A stretch of DNA of 64,000 nt. Source: Sphingobium abikonense NBRC 16140 (lineage in GTDB: Bacteria > Pseudomonadota > Alphaproteobacteria > Sphingomonadales > Sphingomonadaceae). Every line of letters begins with the position of its first letter. Position 1 is the first letter of the stretch. Position numbers and translations under genes: made by a program. The notes beneath the pieces were generated by a model. The model saw nothing but the letters and a program-made list of their open reading frames with translations. It was not told where the DNA came from and ran no database searches. Of the stretch, positions 19,259 to 27,891 are shown one piece after another. Location: NCBI RefSeq assembly GCF_001598335.1, contig NZ_BCYT01000012.1:1-64000 (forward strand), given 5' to 3'.

Positions 19259-20518
19259 ATGCAGACGAAATATCAGCCCATAGCGCGCGATGCGATGGCC
19301 TATGTGCTGGCCGGGGGGCGCGGCAGTCGTCTGGCGGAACTCACCGACCGGCGCGCGAAACCCGCGGTGCATTTCGGTGGCAAGGCCCGGATCATCGACT
19401 TCGCCCTGTCCAACGCGCTCAACAGCGGCATTCGCCGCATCGGCGTCGCCACCCAGTATAAGGCGCATTCGCTGATCCGGCACCTGCAGCGGGGCTGGAA
19501 TTTCCTGCGCCCCGAGCGCAATGAAAGTTTCGACATTTTGCCCGCCAGCCAGCGTATTTCCGAAAGCCAATGGTATGAGGGCACCGCCGACGCCGTCTTC
19601 CAGAATATCGATATTATCGAAGCCTATGCGCCCGAATATATGGTCATCCTGGCCGGCGACCATGTCTACAAGATGGACTATGAACTGATGCTCCAGCAGC
19701 ATGTCGACAGCGGCGCGGACGTCACGGTCGGCTGCCTGGAAGTGCCACGCATGGAAGCTGTCGGCTTTGGCGTCATGCATGTGGACAAGGCCGACGTGAT
19801 CACCGACTTCGTCGAAAAGCCCAAGGACCCGCCGGCCATTCCGGGCCAGCCCGATACGGCGCTGGCGTCGATGGGAATCTATGTCTTCCGCACCCGTTTC
19901 CTGATCGAGCAATTGTGGCGCGACGCGGATGATCCGACGAGCAAGCGGGATTTTGGCGGCGATATCATTCCTTATATCGTGAAGCACGGAAAGGCGGTGG
20001 CGCATCGCTTTTCCAGCAGCTGCGTGCGCGCAGAGAGCGAATTGGAGCCATATTGGCGCGACGTGGGGACGATCGACGCTTACTGGCAGGCGAATATCGA
20101 CCTGACCGACGTTGTCCCCTCTCTCGATCTCTATGACCATAGCTGGCCGCTCTGGACCTATTCGGAAGTCACGCCGCCTGCGAAATTCGTCCATAATGAA
20201 GATGGCCGGCGCGGGTCGGCGACATCGTCGCTGGTCGCTGGCGGCTGTATCGTGTCAGGGTCATCGCTGCACCGTAGCCTGCTGTTTTCTGGCGTGCGCA
20301 CGCACAGTTTTTCGTCCGTGACGGACAGTATCATCATGCCCGGCTGCGAGATAGGGCGGGGCGCGCGTCTGCACAAATGCGTGGTCGATTCCGGTATCCT
20401 GATCCCGCCTGGCCTCATCATCGGGGAAGATCCGACGCTCGACGCCCAACGTTTTCGCAGAACCGACAGCGGCATCTGCCTGGTGACACAACCGATGATC
20501 GACCGTCTGGAGGTTTGA
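19259..20518 (+). CDS. glgC: Glucose-1-phosphate adenylyltransferase (ADP-glucose pyrophosphorylase)
   Basis: A protein of 419 residues, normal length. It makes ADP-glucose, the committed step of bacterial glycogen synthesis, and is usually the allosterically controlled enzyme. Motifs are [20 protein letters not shown] with the nucleotide-binding loop, [33 protein letters not shown] and the catalytic VEKPKDPP lysine region. A left-handed beta-helix tail follows from about [13 protein letters not shown] prefer the ATG at 19259, with GGAGAGG just before it, over the one at 19247, because homologues begin [16 protein letters not shown]. It lies between glgB and glgA. Confidence 0.96.
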   Translation: MQTKYQPIARDAMAYVLAGGRGSRLAELTDRRAKPAVHFGGKARIIDFALSNALNSGIRRIGVATQYKAHSLIRHLQRGWNFLRPERNESFDILPASQRISESQWYEGTADAVFQNIDIIEAYAPEYMVILAGDHVYKMDYELMLQQHVDSGADVTVGCLEVPRMEAVGFGVMHVDKADVITDFVEKPKDPPAIPGQPDTALASMGIYVFRTRFLIEQLWRDADDPTSKRDFGGDIIPYIVKHGKAVAHRFSSSCVRAESELEPYWRDVGTIDAYWQANIDLTDVVPSLDLYDHSWPLWTYSEVTPPAKFVHNEDGRRGSATSSLVAGGCIVSGSSLHRSLLFSGVRTHSFSSVTDSIIMPGCEIGRGARLHKCVVDSGILIPPGLIIGEDPTLDAQRFRRTDSGICLVTQPMIDRLEV

Positions 20519-20525
20519 CCGGTCC

Positions 20526-21974
20526 ATGACGATGCAGCTGTTGTCCGTCGCGTCGGAAATCTATCCTCTCGTCAAGACGGGAGGGCTGGCCGACGTTGTC
20601 GGAGCCTTGCCGGCCGCACTCGCATCGCAGGGGGTGGCCGCCCGCACCCTGGTGCCTGGTTACCCGTCCGTCCTGGCTCGTCTGGGCAAGACAAAAGCGG
20701 TGCGCCGCTATGATACGCTGTTTGGAGAAAAAGCGGCCTTATTGGCAGCGAAGCTCGATGGACTGGACCTGCTGGTGCTCGACGCGCCCGCCTTTTTCGC
20801 GCGTGACGGCGGCCCCTATGGCGGCCCGGACGGCACGGACTGGCCAGACAATTGGCGGCGTTTTGCTGCACTGTCTCGCGTCGGCGCGGACATTGCCGAA
20901 GGGGCGATCAAGGACTGGCGGCCGGACATCGTCCATGTTCACGATTGGCAGGCGGCGCTAACCGCCGCCTATATGCGCTTTGGTCCGGCCCATGTCGTGC
21001 CCAAGCTGGTGACGATCCACAATCTCGCTTTTCAGGGGCGCTTTGCCGCAGACATCTTTCCCGCGCTCGGCCTGCCGCAGGAAGCCTGGGGCGTAGATGG
21101 CGTCGAATATTATGGCGGTGTCGGCTATCTGAAGGCCGGCCTGGTTTCAGCTGACGCGATCACCACGGTCAGCCCCAGCTACGCGCAGGAAATCCGGTCG
21201 CGCGACCATGGCATGGGTCTGGACGGGCTGATCAACGGGCGCATCGACCGCCTGCATGGCATATTGAACGGCGTCGATACCGACATCTGGAACCCGGCCG
21301 AAGATCCGTTGATCCCGCGCCGGTTTAGCGGCCGATCATTGGGCGCGCGGGCGGGTAATCGCCGGGCGCTGGAGGAGGCCTTCGGCTTTGATCGGGACGA
21401 TGCGCCGCTCTTCATCATCGTCAGCCGGCTTACCTGGCAAAAGGGCATGGACCTGATGATCGATGCGGTTGACCATCTGGTCGGGCTGGGTGGCAAGCTG
21501 GCGTTGTTGGGGTCGGGCGACCGGGCGCTGGAGGGCGCATTTCTGGCGGCGGCAGACCGGCATCGCGGCCGGATCGCCGCGCGGATCGGCTATGACGAAC
21601 CCCTGTCGCATCTGATGCAGGCGGGCGGCGACGCGATCCTCATCCCGTCGCGTTTCGAACCCTGCGGGCTGACACAGCTTTATGGGCTGCGCTATGGTTG
21701 CCTGCCGGTGGTGGCGCGGGTTGGCGGTTTGGCCGATACGGTGATCGACGCCAATGATGCGGCGGTGAACGCCGGCGCGGCGACCGGCATCGTCTTTGCC
21801 CCGAACGACCCGCTGGCGCTGCACGGAGCGATAGCCCGCATTGTTCGCCTGCACGGCAACCGGCCCATCTGGCAGGCGATGCAGCGGGCCGCCATGCGCG
21901 CTGATGTATCCTGGAACAGCAGTGCCGCGCGCTATGCGGCGCTGTATCGGGACTTGCTGGCGGAGGCCGCGTGA
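20526..21974 (+). CDS. glgA: Glycogen synthase (ADP-glucose type)
   Basis: A protein of 482 residues in family GT5. It transfers glucose from ADP-glucose to the glycogen chain end. The N-terminal ADP-glucose motif is SVASEIYPLVKTGGLADVVGALP, followed by VHVHDWQAAL, VTIHNLAFQG and TTVSPSYAQEI. The C-terminal Rossmann domain shows SRLTWQKGMDL and SRFEPCGLTQLYGLRYG, the conserved catalytic Glu/Cys loop. The stop overlaps the glgX start as GTGA, so translation of the two is probably coupled. It lies seven bases after glgC. Confidence 0.96.
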   Translation: MTMQLLSVASEIYPLVKTGGLADVVGALPAALASQGVAARTLVPGYPSVLARLGKTKAVRRYDTLFGEKAALLAAKLDGLDLLVLDAPAFFARDGGPYGGPDGTDWPDNWRRFAALSRVGADIAEGAIKDWRPDIVHVHDWQAALTAAYMRFGPAHVVPKLVTIHNLAFQGRFAADIFPALGLPQEAWGVDGVEYYGGVGYLKAGLVSADAITTVSPSYAQEIRSRDHGMGLDGLINGRIDRLHGILNGVDTDIWNPAEDPLIPRRFSGRSLGARAGNRRALEEAFGFDRDDAPLFIIVSRLTWQKGMDLMIDAVDHLVGLGGKLALLGSGDRALEGAFLAAADRHRGRIAARIGYDEPLSHLMQAGGDAILIPSRFEPCGLTQLYGLRYGCLPVVARVGGLADTVIDANDAAVNAGAATGIVFAPNDPLALHGAIARIVRLHGNRPIWQAMQRAAMRADVSWNSSAARYAALYRDLLAEAA

Positions 21975-23851
21975 GCATAGGCGCCGGCGCGCCGCAGGTC
22001 ACGGAGGGCGGAACGATGTTTCGCGTCCATGCGCCTGACGCCAGCGCGCTCTGGCTCTGCCTTTTCGACGCGGATGGGGGCGAAACCCGCGTGCCGATGA
22101 GGCAAAAGGGCGATGGTGTCTGGCAGATCGAGGCGGCGGGCGTCGGCGTTGGCGCGCGCTATGGCCTGCGCGCCGATGGCGCCTATGATCCGCCCGCTGG
22201 TCTGTGGTTCGACCCCGACAAACTACTGCTTGATCCTTATTCGACGTCGATCGACCGGCCCTTCATCTATAATCCGGCACTGGCCGCGCCGCGAGGGGGC
22301 GGGACAGACACCGCGCCGCTCATGCCGAAAGGGGTCGTCGAGGCGCCGCTGCCGAGCGTGACCCAGCGATCGCCCCTCTTCGCGCCGGGGGGCCTTATCT
22401 ACGAACTGCATGTGCGCGGCTTTACCATGCGTCATCCTGACGTGCCGCCGGCGCAGCGGGGGACCATTGCGGCGCTTGGTCATCCGGCCGTGATCGCGCA
22501 TCTCAAAGCCCTGCATGTTTCCGCGGTCGAACTCATGCCCATCACCGCCTGGATCGACGAGCGGCATTTGGGTCCACTCGGCCTCACCAACTATTGGGGC
22601 TATAATCCGGTCAGCTGGTTCGCGATCGATCCCCGGCTGGCGCCGGGCGGTATGGCCGAACTGCGACAGGCGGTAGACGCGCTGCATCAAGCGGGGATCG
22701 GCGTCGTCCTCGACATGGTCTATAATCATGATGGCGAAAGCGACCGCGATGGCCCGACGCTGTCCCTGCGCGGCCTGGACCCGCGCGGCGCATTCCGGCA
22801 TGCGGCGGACGGAAGCCTGATCAACGATACCGGCACCGGCAACAGTATCGCCTGCAACGCACCGGCGATGCGCGCACTGATCCTGGCGTCGCTGCGGCAT
22901 TTCGTGCAGCAGGCGGGCGTCGATGGCTTCCGCTTCGATCTGGGGCCGGCCCTCGGGCGCCTGGACCATGGCTTTGATCCGCGCGCACCATTGCTGGAAG
23001 AGATGCGGGCCGACCCGGTTCTGGCCGATCGGATATTGATTGCCGAACCTTGGGATATCGGCCCGGGTAGTTATCAGCTGGGCCATTTTCCGGACTCCTG
23101 GCTGGAATGGAATGACCGCTATCGCGACGACATGCGGCGTTTCTGGCGCGGGGACGCAGGGACGATCGGGGCCTTCGCCACCCGCCTGGCTGGATCAAGC
23201 GACATATTCCCGAACGGCCGCACTCGGACGGTCAATTTCCTCGCAGCGCATGACGGTTTCACCCTGGCTGATCTGACAGCCTATGCAGCGCGCCATAATG
23301 AAGCCAATGGCGAACAGAATCGCGACGGCCATGGCGAAAATTACAGCTGGAACAATGGCGTCGAGGGAGCGAGTGACGATTCCGTTATCCGCGCCGCACG
23401 CCAGCGCGACATGCGGGTGTTGCTGACCACGCTTTTCTGTTCGCGCGGAACGATCATGCTGTGTGCGGGGGACGAATTTGGCCGATCGCAACAGGGCAAT
23501 AACAATGCTTATGCTCAGGACAACGCGATCAGCTGGATCGACTGGGAGGGCCGCGATCAGGCCCTTGAGGCGGAGGCTTTTTCTCTGGCAGCGCTGCGGG
23601 CGGATGAGGCCGATTTGCAAGGCATAACCGCCTTGACCGACGACGTTGTGGACTGGCTCGATGAAACGGGTAGCCCGCTGACCGTGGGGCAGTGGGAAGA
23701 GCCTGGACGCCGCCGGCTGGTGTTGCGCTACCGCGCCAGTGGATTGGCCATTTGCGTCAACGGCGCATCGGACGCTTGTCGCTTCAGCCTGCCGCATGGC
23801 GATATTGATGTGGCTGCGCGCAGTATTGGGGTCAGTCGACCGGAACGCTGA
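21971..23851 (+). CDS. glgX: Glycogen debranching enzyme (isoamylase type)
   Basis: A protein of 626 residues, slightly shorter than typical GlgX. It hydrolyses alpha-1,6 branch points of phosphorylase limit dextrins, complementing GlgP in this operon. It has an N-terminal CBM48 (FRVHAPDASALWLCLFD) and a GH13 catalytic core with VVLDMVYNHDGES, GFRFDLGPALGR (nucleophile region), IAEPWDIGPGSYQLGHFP and FLAAHDGFTLADL. The start is GTG at 21971, overlapping the glgA stop by four bases. The last 20 bp overlap the convergent NUDIX gene, so no terminator separates them. Confidence 0.93.
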   Translation: MSIGAGAPQVTEGGTMFRVHAPDASALWLCLFDADGGETRVPMRQKGDGVWQIEAAGVGVGARYGLRADGAYDPPAGLWFDPDKLLLDPYSTSIDRPFIYNPALAAPRGGGTDTAPLMPKGVVEAPLPSVTQRSPLFAPGGLIYELHVRGFTMRHPDVPPAQRGTIAALGHPAVIAHLKALHVSAVELMPITAWIDERHLGPLGLTNYWGYNPVSWFAIDPRLAPGGMAELRQAVDALHQAGIGVVLDMVYNHDGESDRDGPTLSLRGLDPRGAFRHAADGSLINDTGTGNSIACNAPAMRALILASLRHFVQQAGVDGFRFDLGPALGRLDHGFDPRAPLLEEMRADPVLADRILIAEPWDIGPGSYQLGHFPDSWLEWNDRYRDDMRRFWRGDAGTIGAFATRLAGSSDIFPNGRTRTVNFLAAHDGFTLADLTAYAARHNEANGEQNRDGHGENYSWNNGVEGASDDSVIRAARQRDMRVLLTTLFCSRGTIMLCAGDEFGRSQQGNNNAYAQDNAISWIDWEGRDQALEAEAFSLAALRADEADLQGITALTDDVVDWLDETGSPLTVGQWEEPGRRRLVLRYRASGLAICVNGASDACRFSLPHGDIDVAARSIGVSRPER

Positions 23852-24398
23852 ACAGGTCGGGTCGTCGCAACCGCAGCGCCATCAGCAGGATTGCCAGCTT
23901 TCCATCGGCGATCTCCTTGCGCGCCATCATGGTCCACAGGGCATCCAGCGACAATTCGTGCACGCTGATATTTTCCTGTTCCTCAATCAGGCCGCCGCCC
24001 GCCGCAACACGGTCCCGCGCGGCGTAGGGGGCGAGGAAATAATCGATCTTTTCCGTGACGACGCTGGGAATGCTCCAGATTTGGCCCAAATGCACCAATT
24101 CGCTCAAGCGGACGCCGGCTTCCTCCATCGCTTCGCGCCGTGTGCAATCGGCCGGGTCATCCTCCGATATGCCGGCGATCGCCTCCATCATGTCGGGCAG
24201 GCCCGCCAGCATGACGGGCGTACGCGGCATGGATACGGTAATGGCCAGGCGGCGCTCAGGATCATAGGGGAGCACGGCAACAGCACGGCGCATTTCCACC
24301 ACATGCCGGTCGACTTCGATGCCATCGTCGGTGCGCAACCGCACCATGCGTAGGTTGAGCCAGCCTTCATACAGCGGGGAGGTGGAGATGATCTTCAT
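23832..24398 (-). CDS. NUDIX hydrolase (ADP-ribose / nucleoside-diphosphate sugar pyrophosphatase type)
   Basis: A protein of 188 residues. The NUDIX box is recognisable as GISEDDPADCTRREAMEEAG, with the RExxEExG core intact. The first part of the box is two residues shorter than the textbook spacing, as in NudK/TrgB-like enzymes. A preceding strand and proline-rich substrate region (VSMPRTPVMLAGLPDMME) fits the ADP-ribose/GDP-mannose pyrophosphatase branch. I chose the ATG of MKIISTSPL at 24398; four more residues are possible upstream. It converges with and overlaps glgX by 20 bp, and tRNA-Lys lies just upstream on the same strand. Exact substrate unknown. Confidence 0.85.
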   Translation of the reverse strand: MKIISTSPLYEGWLNLRMVRLRTDDGIEVDRHVVEMRRAVAVLPYDPERRLAITVSMPRTPVMLAGLPDMMEAIAGISEDDPADCTRREAMEEAGVRLSELVHLGQIWSIPSVVTEKIDYFLAPYAARDRVAAGGGLIEEQENISVHELSLDALWTMMARKEIADGKLAILLMALRLRRPDLFSVPVD

Positions 24399-24415
24399 CG
24401 CGCTCCACAAGACTG

Positions 24416-24491
24416 TGGTGAGTCCAGCTGGGTTCGAACCAGCGACCTACTGATTAAAAGTCAGTTGCTCTACCGACTGAGCTATGGACCC
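24416..24491 (-). tRNA. tRNA-Lys (anticodon TTT)
   Basis: It folds as a full cloverleaf on the minus strand. A 7-bp acceptor stem pairs GGGTCCA with TGGACTC. The D-arm region is GCTCAGTCGGTAGAGC, the anticodon loop is CTTTTAA (anticodon at 24456-24458), and the T-arm contains GGTTCGAACC. The discriminator A is followed by an encoded CCA. No integrase or attachment-site duplication is seen nearby. Confidence 0.97.
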
Positions 24492-24533
24492 CCGAAGCGG
24501 TGGACGACGCCCTAAAGGGGGCGGCGCGGATGG

Positions 24534-25055
24534 TCAACCACTTGTCGGCCGCTTTGGTTTCGCTTTTTTGAGCCGCGCGCTCAGATGACGGATGGCAAGG
24601 CCGCTGCGGGGATCGCGCCAGCCCGGAGCGATGAAGGATAGCGGCGTCAGCACGAAGCTGCGGCTGCGAAAGGCGGCGTGCGGCACGGTCAGCCGGCGTT
24701 CCCGCCACATGCCCCCCGACCAGAGGATGATGTCGATATCCATGGTGCGCGCGCCCCAGCGCCGGTGGCGTCGTCTGCCTAGGCGCGCTTCCATGTCCTG
24801 AAGGCATTGCAGCAGGGCTGGAGGCGCCAGCGGGGTTTCCACCAAAATCGCGGCATTGGCATAGCGGCGCAGCGATGGACCCAGTGGCGGGGTGTCGATG
24901 ATGGGCGACATGGCGATCACTCGCATCCGCGCGCCGATCAGTGCCATGGCTTCCTCGACCAGTCGCGGCGGAGTGCGGTCGGCCGACAGCGCCCGGTTCG
25001 ATCCCAGCGCCAGTGCGTAGACATGGGTGCGGCCATCTGGCCTTGTATCCGCCAT
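24534..25055 (-). CDS. folK: 2-amino-4-hydroxy-6-hydroxymethyldihydropteridine diphosphokinase (HPPK)
   Basis: A protein of 173 residues. It transfers pyrophosphate from ATP to hydroxymethyl-dihydropterin in folate synthesis. Key motifs are YALALGSN at the N-terminus, SPIIDTPPLGP, and the catalytic RRWGARTMDIDIILW with the two metal-binding aspartates, followed by LTVPHAAFRSRSFVLTPL. The frame runs upstream to 25196, but family members begin a few residues before ALGSN, so the ATG at 25055 is chosen. A basic tail (RLKKAKPKRP) ends the protein. It is divergent from the uracil-DNA glycosylase gene 23 bp away. Confidence 0.93.
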   Translation of the reverse strand: MADTRPDGRTHVYALALGSNRALSADRTPPRLVEEAMALIGARMRVIAMSPIIDTPPLGPSLRRYANAAILVETPLAPPALLQCLQDMEARLGRRRHRRWGARTMDIDIILWSGGMWRERRLTVPHAAFRSRSFVLTPLSFIAPGWRDPRSGLAIRHLSARLKKAKPKRPTSG

Positions 25056-25078
25056 GAACCAGCGCCTATCTGCTGTGC

Positions 25079-25734
25079 GTGATAGTGAAAAGCCCCCTTG
25101 CTTCGACCGAGCCGCCGCATGATTGTCCGCGCTGTCCCCGTCTTGTCGCCTTGCGGGAGGAATGCCGGGCCCAGCATCCCGATTGGTGGAATGCACCGGT
25201 CCCCGCCTTTGGCGATCCGCAGGCGCGCATTGCGATCATCGGACTGGCACCGGGCCGGCAGGGGGCGAACCGCACCGGCAGGCCGTTCACCGGCGATTAT
25301 GCCGGCGATCTGCTGTTCGCCACGCTGGCGCGCCATGGGCTGGCCGAAGGGAGCTATGAGGCCGGCCGGACGATGGCCTGGTTCTGCGGGACGTGATCAT
25401 CATCAATTCCGTCAAATGCCTGCCGCCGCAAAACAAGCCGGAGCCGGCGGAAATCCATAATTGCCGCCCGTTCCTGGCCGATGGGGTGGCGGCGCTTCCC
25501 AATGCGCGCACTTTCATCGCCCTGGGCCAGATTGCGCATCAGTCAGCCGTCAAAATTCTGGGCGGCAAATTGCCCAAAGCCCGTTTCGCGCATCTGGCCG
25601 AGCATCGCATGCCCGATGGCCGCATCCTCATCGATAGCTATCATTGTTCGCGCTACAATCAGAATACCGGGCGTTTGACGGCCAAGATGTTCGACGCGGT
25701 GTTTGCGCGCGCGGTCGAGCTAGCGGCGGGATAA
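25079..25734 (+). pseudogene. Uracil-DNA glycosylase, Fe-S family (UdgB/family 5), interrupted by a one-base frameshift
   Basis: Two adjacent frames together encode one family 4/5-type uracil-DNA glycosylase. The 5' frame (25079 on) has DCPRCPRLVALRE, with cluster cysteines, APVPAFGDP, IIGLAPGRQGANRTGRPF and TGDYAGDLLFATL. It then drifts into a stop near 25394. The 3' frame resumes with DDGLVLRD, VIIINSVKCLPPQNKPEPAE, FIALGQIAHQSAVKIL and DSYHCSRYNQNTGRLT. Family members read Y-x-A-x-x-D-D-G-L here, so one base is missing near 25367-25369, in GCCGGCCGGACG. The gene is a recent pseudogene or the site of a sequencing error. The GTG start is uncertain. Confidence 0.85.
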
Positions 25735-25845
25735 GCCCGCCTTATCCATTATTGAACATAATATTATCTATCTCAGCTGCAGCCGTTTGCATATATAACG
25801 GCCGATGTCGTTCGGCTCGTCGGGCGCAGGGCAGGAAGGTCGTTC

Positions 25846-26526
25846 ATGGACTTCATGAAGATCATCGAGTCGCTGGACGAAGCACTCTACACGGTGATGG
25901 GCTGGCTGGTCTTTTATCCCATGACATTGTGGCGCGCGCTGGTGCATCCGTTGGCAATGATGGCCTATGCTGATCGCGAAGTATCGGACACGCCCGAAGA
26001 CCAATATGATGATGCCATACGCCCACCGCTATTCCTGTTCCTAAGCCTGCTGATTTCCCATGGGCTGGAAACTCTGATTGCGGGGCGCAACGCGCTTTTG
26101 ACGAGCAACAGAGGGTTGGAGGCGCTGGTCGATACCGATCTTGCCCTGTTGGCGTTGCGCCTGGTTCTGTTCAGCCTGTTTGCGCTGTTGATGTCCGTGT
26201 TCATGTTGCGCAGGCAGGGGCTCAAACTCACCCATTCCAATTTGCGGCGACCGTTTTACGGTCAGTGCTTCACCACCGCCCCGCTGGCACTGATGGCCGG
26301 CATCGCGACATTGCTACCCATTCTTGACGTGTCGCACGGGCGAATGGCAGGCGCCTTGCTGGGCTTTTTCACAGCCGGCTGGTATCTGGCGGTGCAGGCT
26401 CTGTGGTTTTCGACCAGATTAGGGATTGGGCGCTTGGCAGGGTTCCGGCAAGCGGCTGCGGCAATCATGGTCGCGATATTGCTGTTCACTGCCGTCGCCG
26501 TGGTAATCGGCCTGAGCGCCCGATAG
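25846..26526 (+). CDS. Integral membrane protein of unknown function
   Basis: A protein of 226 residues. After an amphipathic start (MDFMKIIESLDEALYTVMGWL) it has about five hydrophobic helices (LFLFLSLLISHGLETL, LVLFSLFALLMSVFML, TAPLALMAGIATLL, LGFFTAGWYLAVQALW, AIMVAILLFTAVAVVIGL), giving an inner-membrane topology reminiscent of Yip1-like or permease-like proteins. I do not recognise a specific family. AGGAAGG lies seven bases upstream of the ATG, and the AT-rich stretch 25750-25800 probably holds its promoter. A strong terminator shared with rpsD follows 15 bp after the stop, so it is likely a single-gene unit. Confidence 0.75.
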   Translation: MDFMKIIESLDEALYTVMGWLVFYPMTLWRALVHPLAMMAYADREVSDTPEDQYDDAIRPPLFLFLSLLISHGLETLIAGRNALLTSNRGLEALVDTDLALLALRLVLFSLFALLMSVFMLRRQGLKLTHSNLRRPFYGQCFTTAPLALMAGIATLLPILDVSHGRMAGALLGFFTAGWYLAVQALWFSTRLGIGRLAGFRQAAAAIMVAILLFTAVAVVIGLSAR

Positions 26527-26541
26527 GTTTTTCCCTTAACG

Positions 26542-26575
26542 AAAAAGGGCGGCCCCATGAGGAGCCGCCCTTTTT
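26542..26575. terminator. Bidirectional Rho-independent terminator between the membrane-protein gene and rpsD
   Basis: A 12-bp perfect stem, AAAAAGGGCGGC / GCCGCCCTTTTT, with a ten-base loop. A-runs and T-runs flank it, so it can stop transcription from both convergent genes. Confidence 0.92.
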
Positions 26576-26597
26576 GTATCTCGCAGGTCCCGAGGAC

Positions 26598-27212
26598 TTA
26601 GCGCGAATAGAATTCGACGACCAGGTTAGGTTCCATCTTCACCGGATAGGGCACTTCGTCCAGCGTCGGCACGCGGACATAGGTGACCTTGGCGGCGCCG
26701 TCGGGCGAGACATAGTCGGGAATGTCGCGCTCGGGTAGGCTCTGCGCTTCCAGGACCAGCGCCATTTCCTGCGCCTTCTTGCCCAGGGTGATCTCGTCGC
26801 CCGGCTTCACCAGACGCGAGGCGATGTTGCACTTGACGCCATTCACATAGATGTGACCGTGGCTGACGAGCTGGCGGGCCGACCAGATGGTGGGCGCGAA
26901 CTTGGCGCGATAGACCAGCGCGTCGAGGCGGCGTTCCAGCAGGCCGATGAGGTTCTGGCCGGTGTCACCCTTCATGCGGGCGGCTTCGACATAGTTCTTC
27001 TTGAACTGCTTTTCGGTGATGTCGCCATAATAGCCCTTCAGCTTCTGCTTGGCGCGCAGCTGAATGCCATAGTCGGACATCTTGCCCTTGCGGCGCTGGC
27101 CATGCTGGCCGGGGCCATATTCACGCTTGTTCACCGGGCTCTTGGGGCGACCCCAGATATTCTCGCCCATCCGGCGGTCGAGCTTGTACTTGGCGCTGGA
27201 GCGCTTCGACAT
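26598..27212 (-). CDS. rpsD: 30S ribosomal protein S4
   Basis: A protein of 204 residues, the standard S4 length. It binds 16S rRNA early in 30S assembly and in many bacteria represses its own translation. Visible are [20 protein letters not shown], the [26 protein letters not shown] region and the S4 RNA-binding fold ([31 protein letters not shown], then [11 protein letters not shown]). AAGGAAAG precedes the ATG by five bases. It stands alone, as is common in Alphaproteobacteria, and shares a terminator with the convergent membrane-protein gene. Confidence 0.98.
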   Translation of the reverse strand: MSKRSSAKYKLDRRMGENIWGRPKSPVNKREYGPGQHGQRRKGKMSDYGIQLRAKQKLKGYYGDITEKQFKKNYVEAARMKGDTGQNLIGLLERRLDALVYRAKFAPTIWSARQLVSHGHIYVNGVKCNIASRLVKPGDEITLGKKAQEMALVLEAQSLPERDIPDYVSPDGAAKVTYVRVPTLDEVPYPVKMEPNLVVEFYSR

Positions 27213-27393
27213 ATGTCTTTCCTTCGATATGCTAACAACGTTGGTCCCGGTATCGCCTGTTTTCCGTATTTCAGGGACAGGGCCGCCGCTTCACCGGGAT
27301 GCAGGGCCAATCGCGAAGCGGGGCCTATGACGCCAAGGGGCTGGCCTGTCAAGCCCTCGACAGGGCGGGGCGGCGGGCTTAAGCCTCCCGCCC

Positions 27394-27690
27394 ATGAACC
27401 CCGACAGCTATACCAGCATGAGCGAAGTGCGCGCCGGCGTCGACGAGATCGACCGGCAGATCGTCGCGCTGCTCGACCTGCGCTTTGCCCATATGCGCGC
27501 GGCGGCGCGGATCAAGCCCGATCGCGGCGCGGTGCGCGACGAAGCGCGCAAGGCGCAGGTGATCGCCAATGCCCGGACTGAGGCGGAGCGGCTGGGCGCG
27601 CCTGCTGATGTCATCGCCGATCTGTGGGACCGGCTGGTCGAAGCGTCCATCGCTTATGAGATGGAGGAATTTGACCGGACACGCGGCTGA
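27394..27690 (+). CDS. Chorismate mutase (AroQ type)
   Basis: A protein of 98 residues consisting of an all-helical AroQ chorismate mutase domain. It converts chorismate to prephenate for phenylalanine and tyrosine. The first helix carries VRAGVDEIDRQIVALLDLRFAHM, with the conserved catalytic Arg/Asp pattern. The middle has KPDRGAVRDEARKAQVI, and the last helix is DLWDRLVEASIAYEMEEFDR, with the usual Glu/Gln-type end. It is closer to the short PchB-like monofunctional enzymes than to CM-prephenate dehydratase fusions. A second ATG at 27418 is possible. No operon partner is visible. Confidence 0.87.
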   Translation: MNPDSYTSMSEVRAGVDEIDRQIVALLDLRFAHMRAAARIKPDRGAVRDEARKAQVIANARTEAERLGAPADVIADLWDRLVEASIAYEMEEFDRTRG

Positions 27691-27691
27691 G

Positions 27692-27891
27692 CGCGCTTCG
27701 CACCGGCGGGCTTGATTGCGAAGTTCACACCGTGGCGGGTCCGCGCATTTGCGTCGATCGAGACCTGTGGCGTTGATTTCGCAATAGGAGATTTTTTGCG
27801 AAGTCACGCGCGTGGAGCAAGGACCAGACTGTTGGAAAGAGCTGATCGCTCAGTCTAGCATTGAGCCATCCCTGTAGGACAGGCCAGGGGC
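27692..27891. other. Non-coding gap with repeated TTGCGAA heptamers
   Basis: No convincing gene. The heptamer TTGCGAA occurs at 27716-27722 and 27796-27802, and its complement TTCGCAA at 27778-27784. The two direct copies sit in an imperfect 21-22 bp repeat (TTGCGAAGT.CAC.C.GTGG.G). A regulatory role or a small RNA is possible but unproven. Confidence 0.4.

Noticed and set aside
24416..24491. tRNA-Lys as an integration site for a genomic island
   Set aside because: No integrase, no direct repeat of the tRNA 3' end and no change in gene type on either side.
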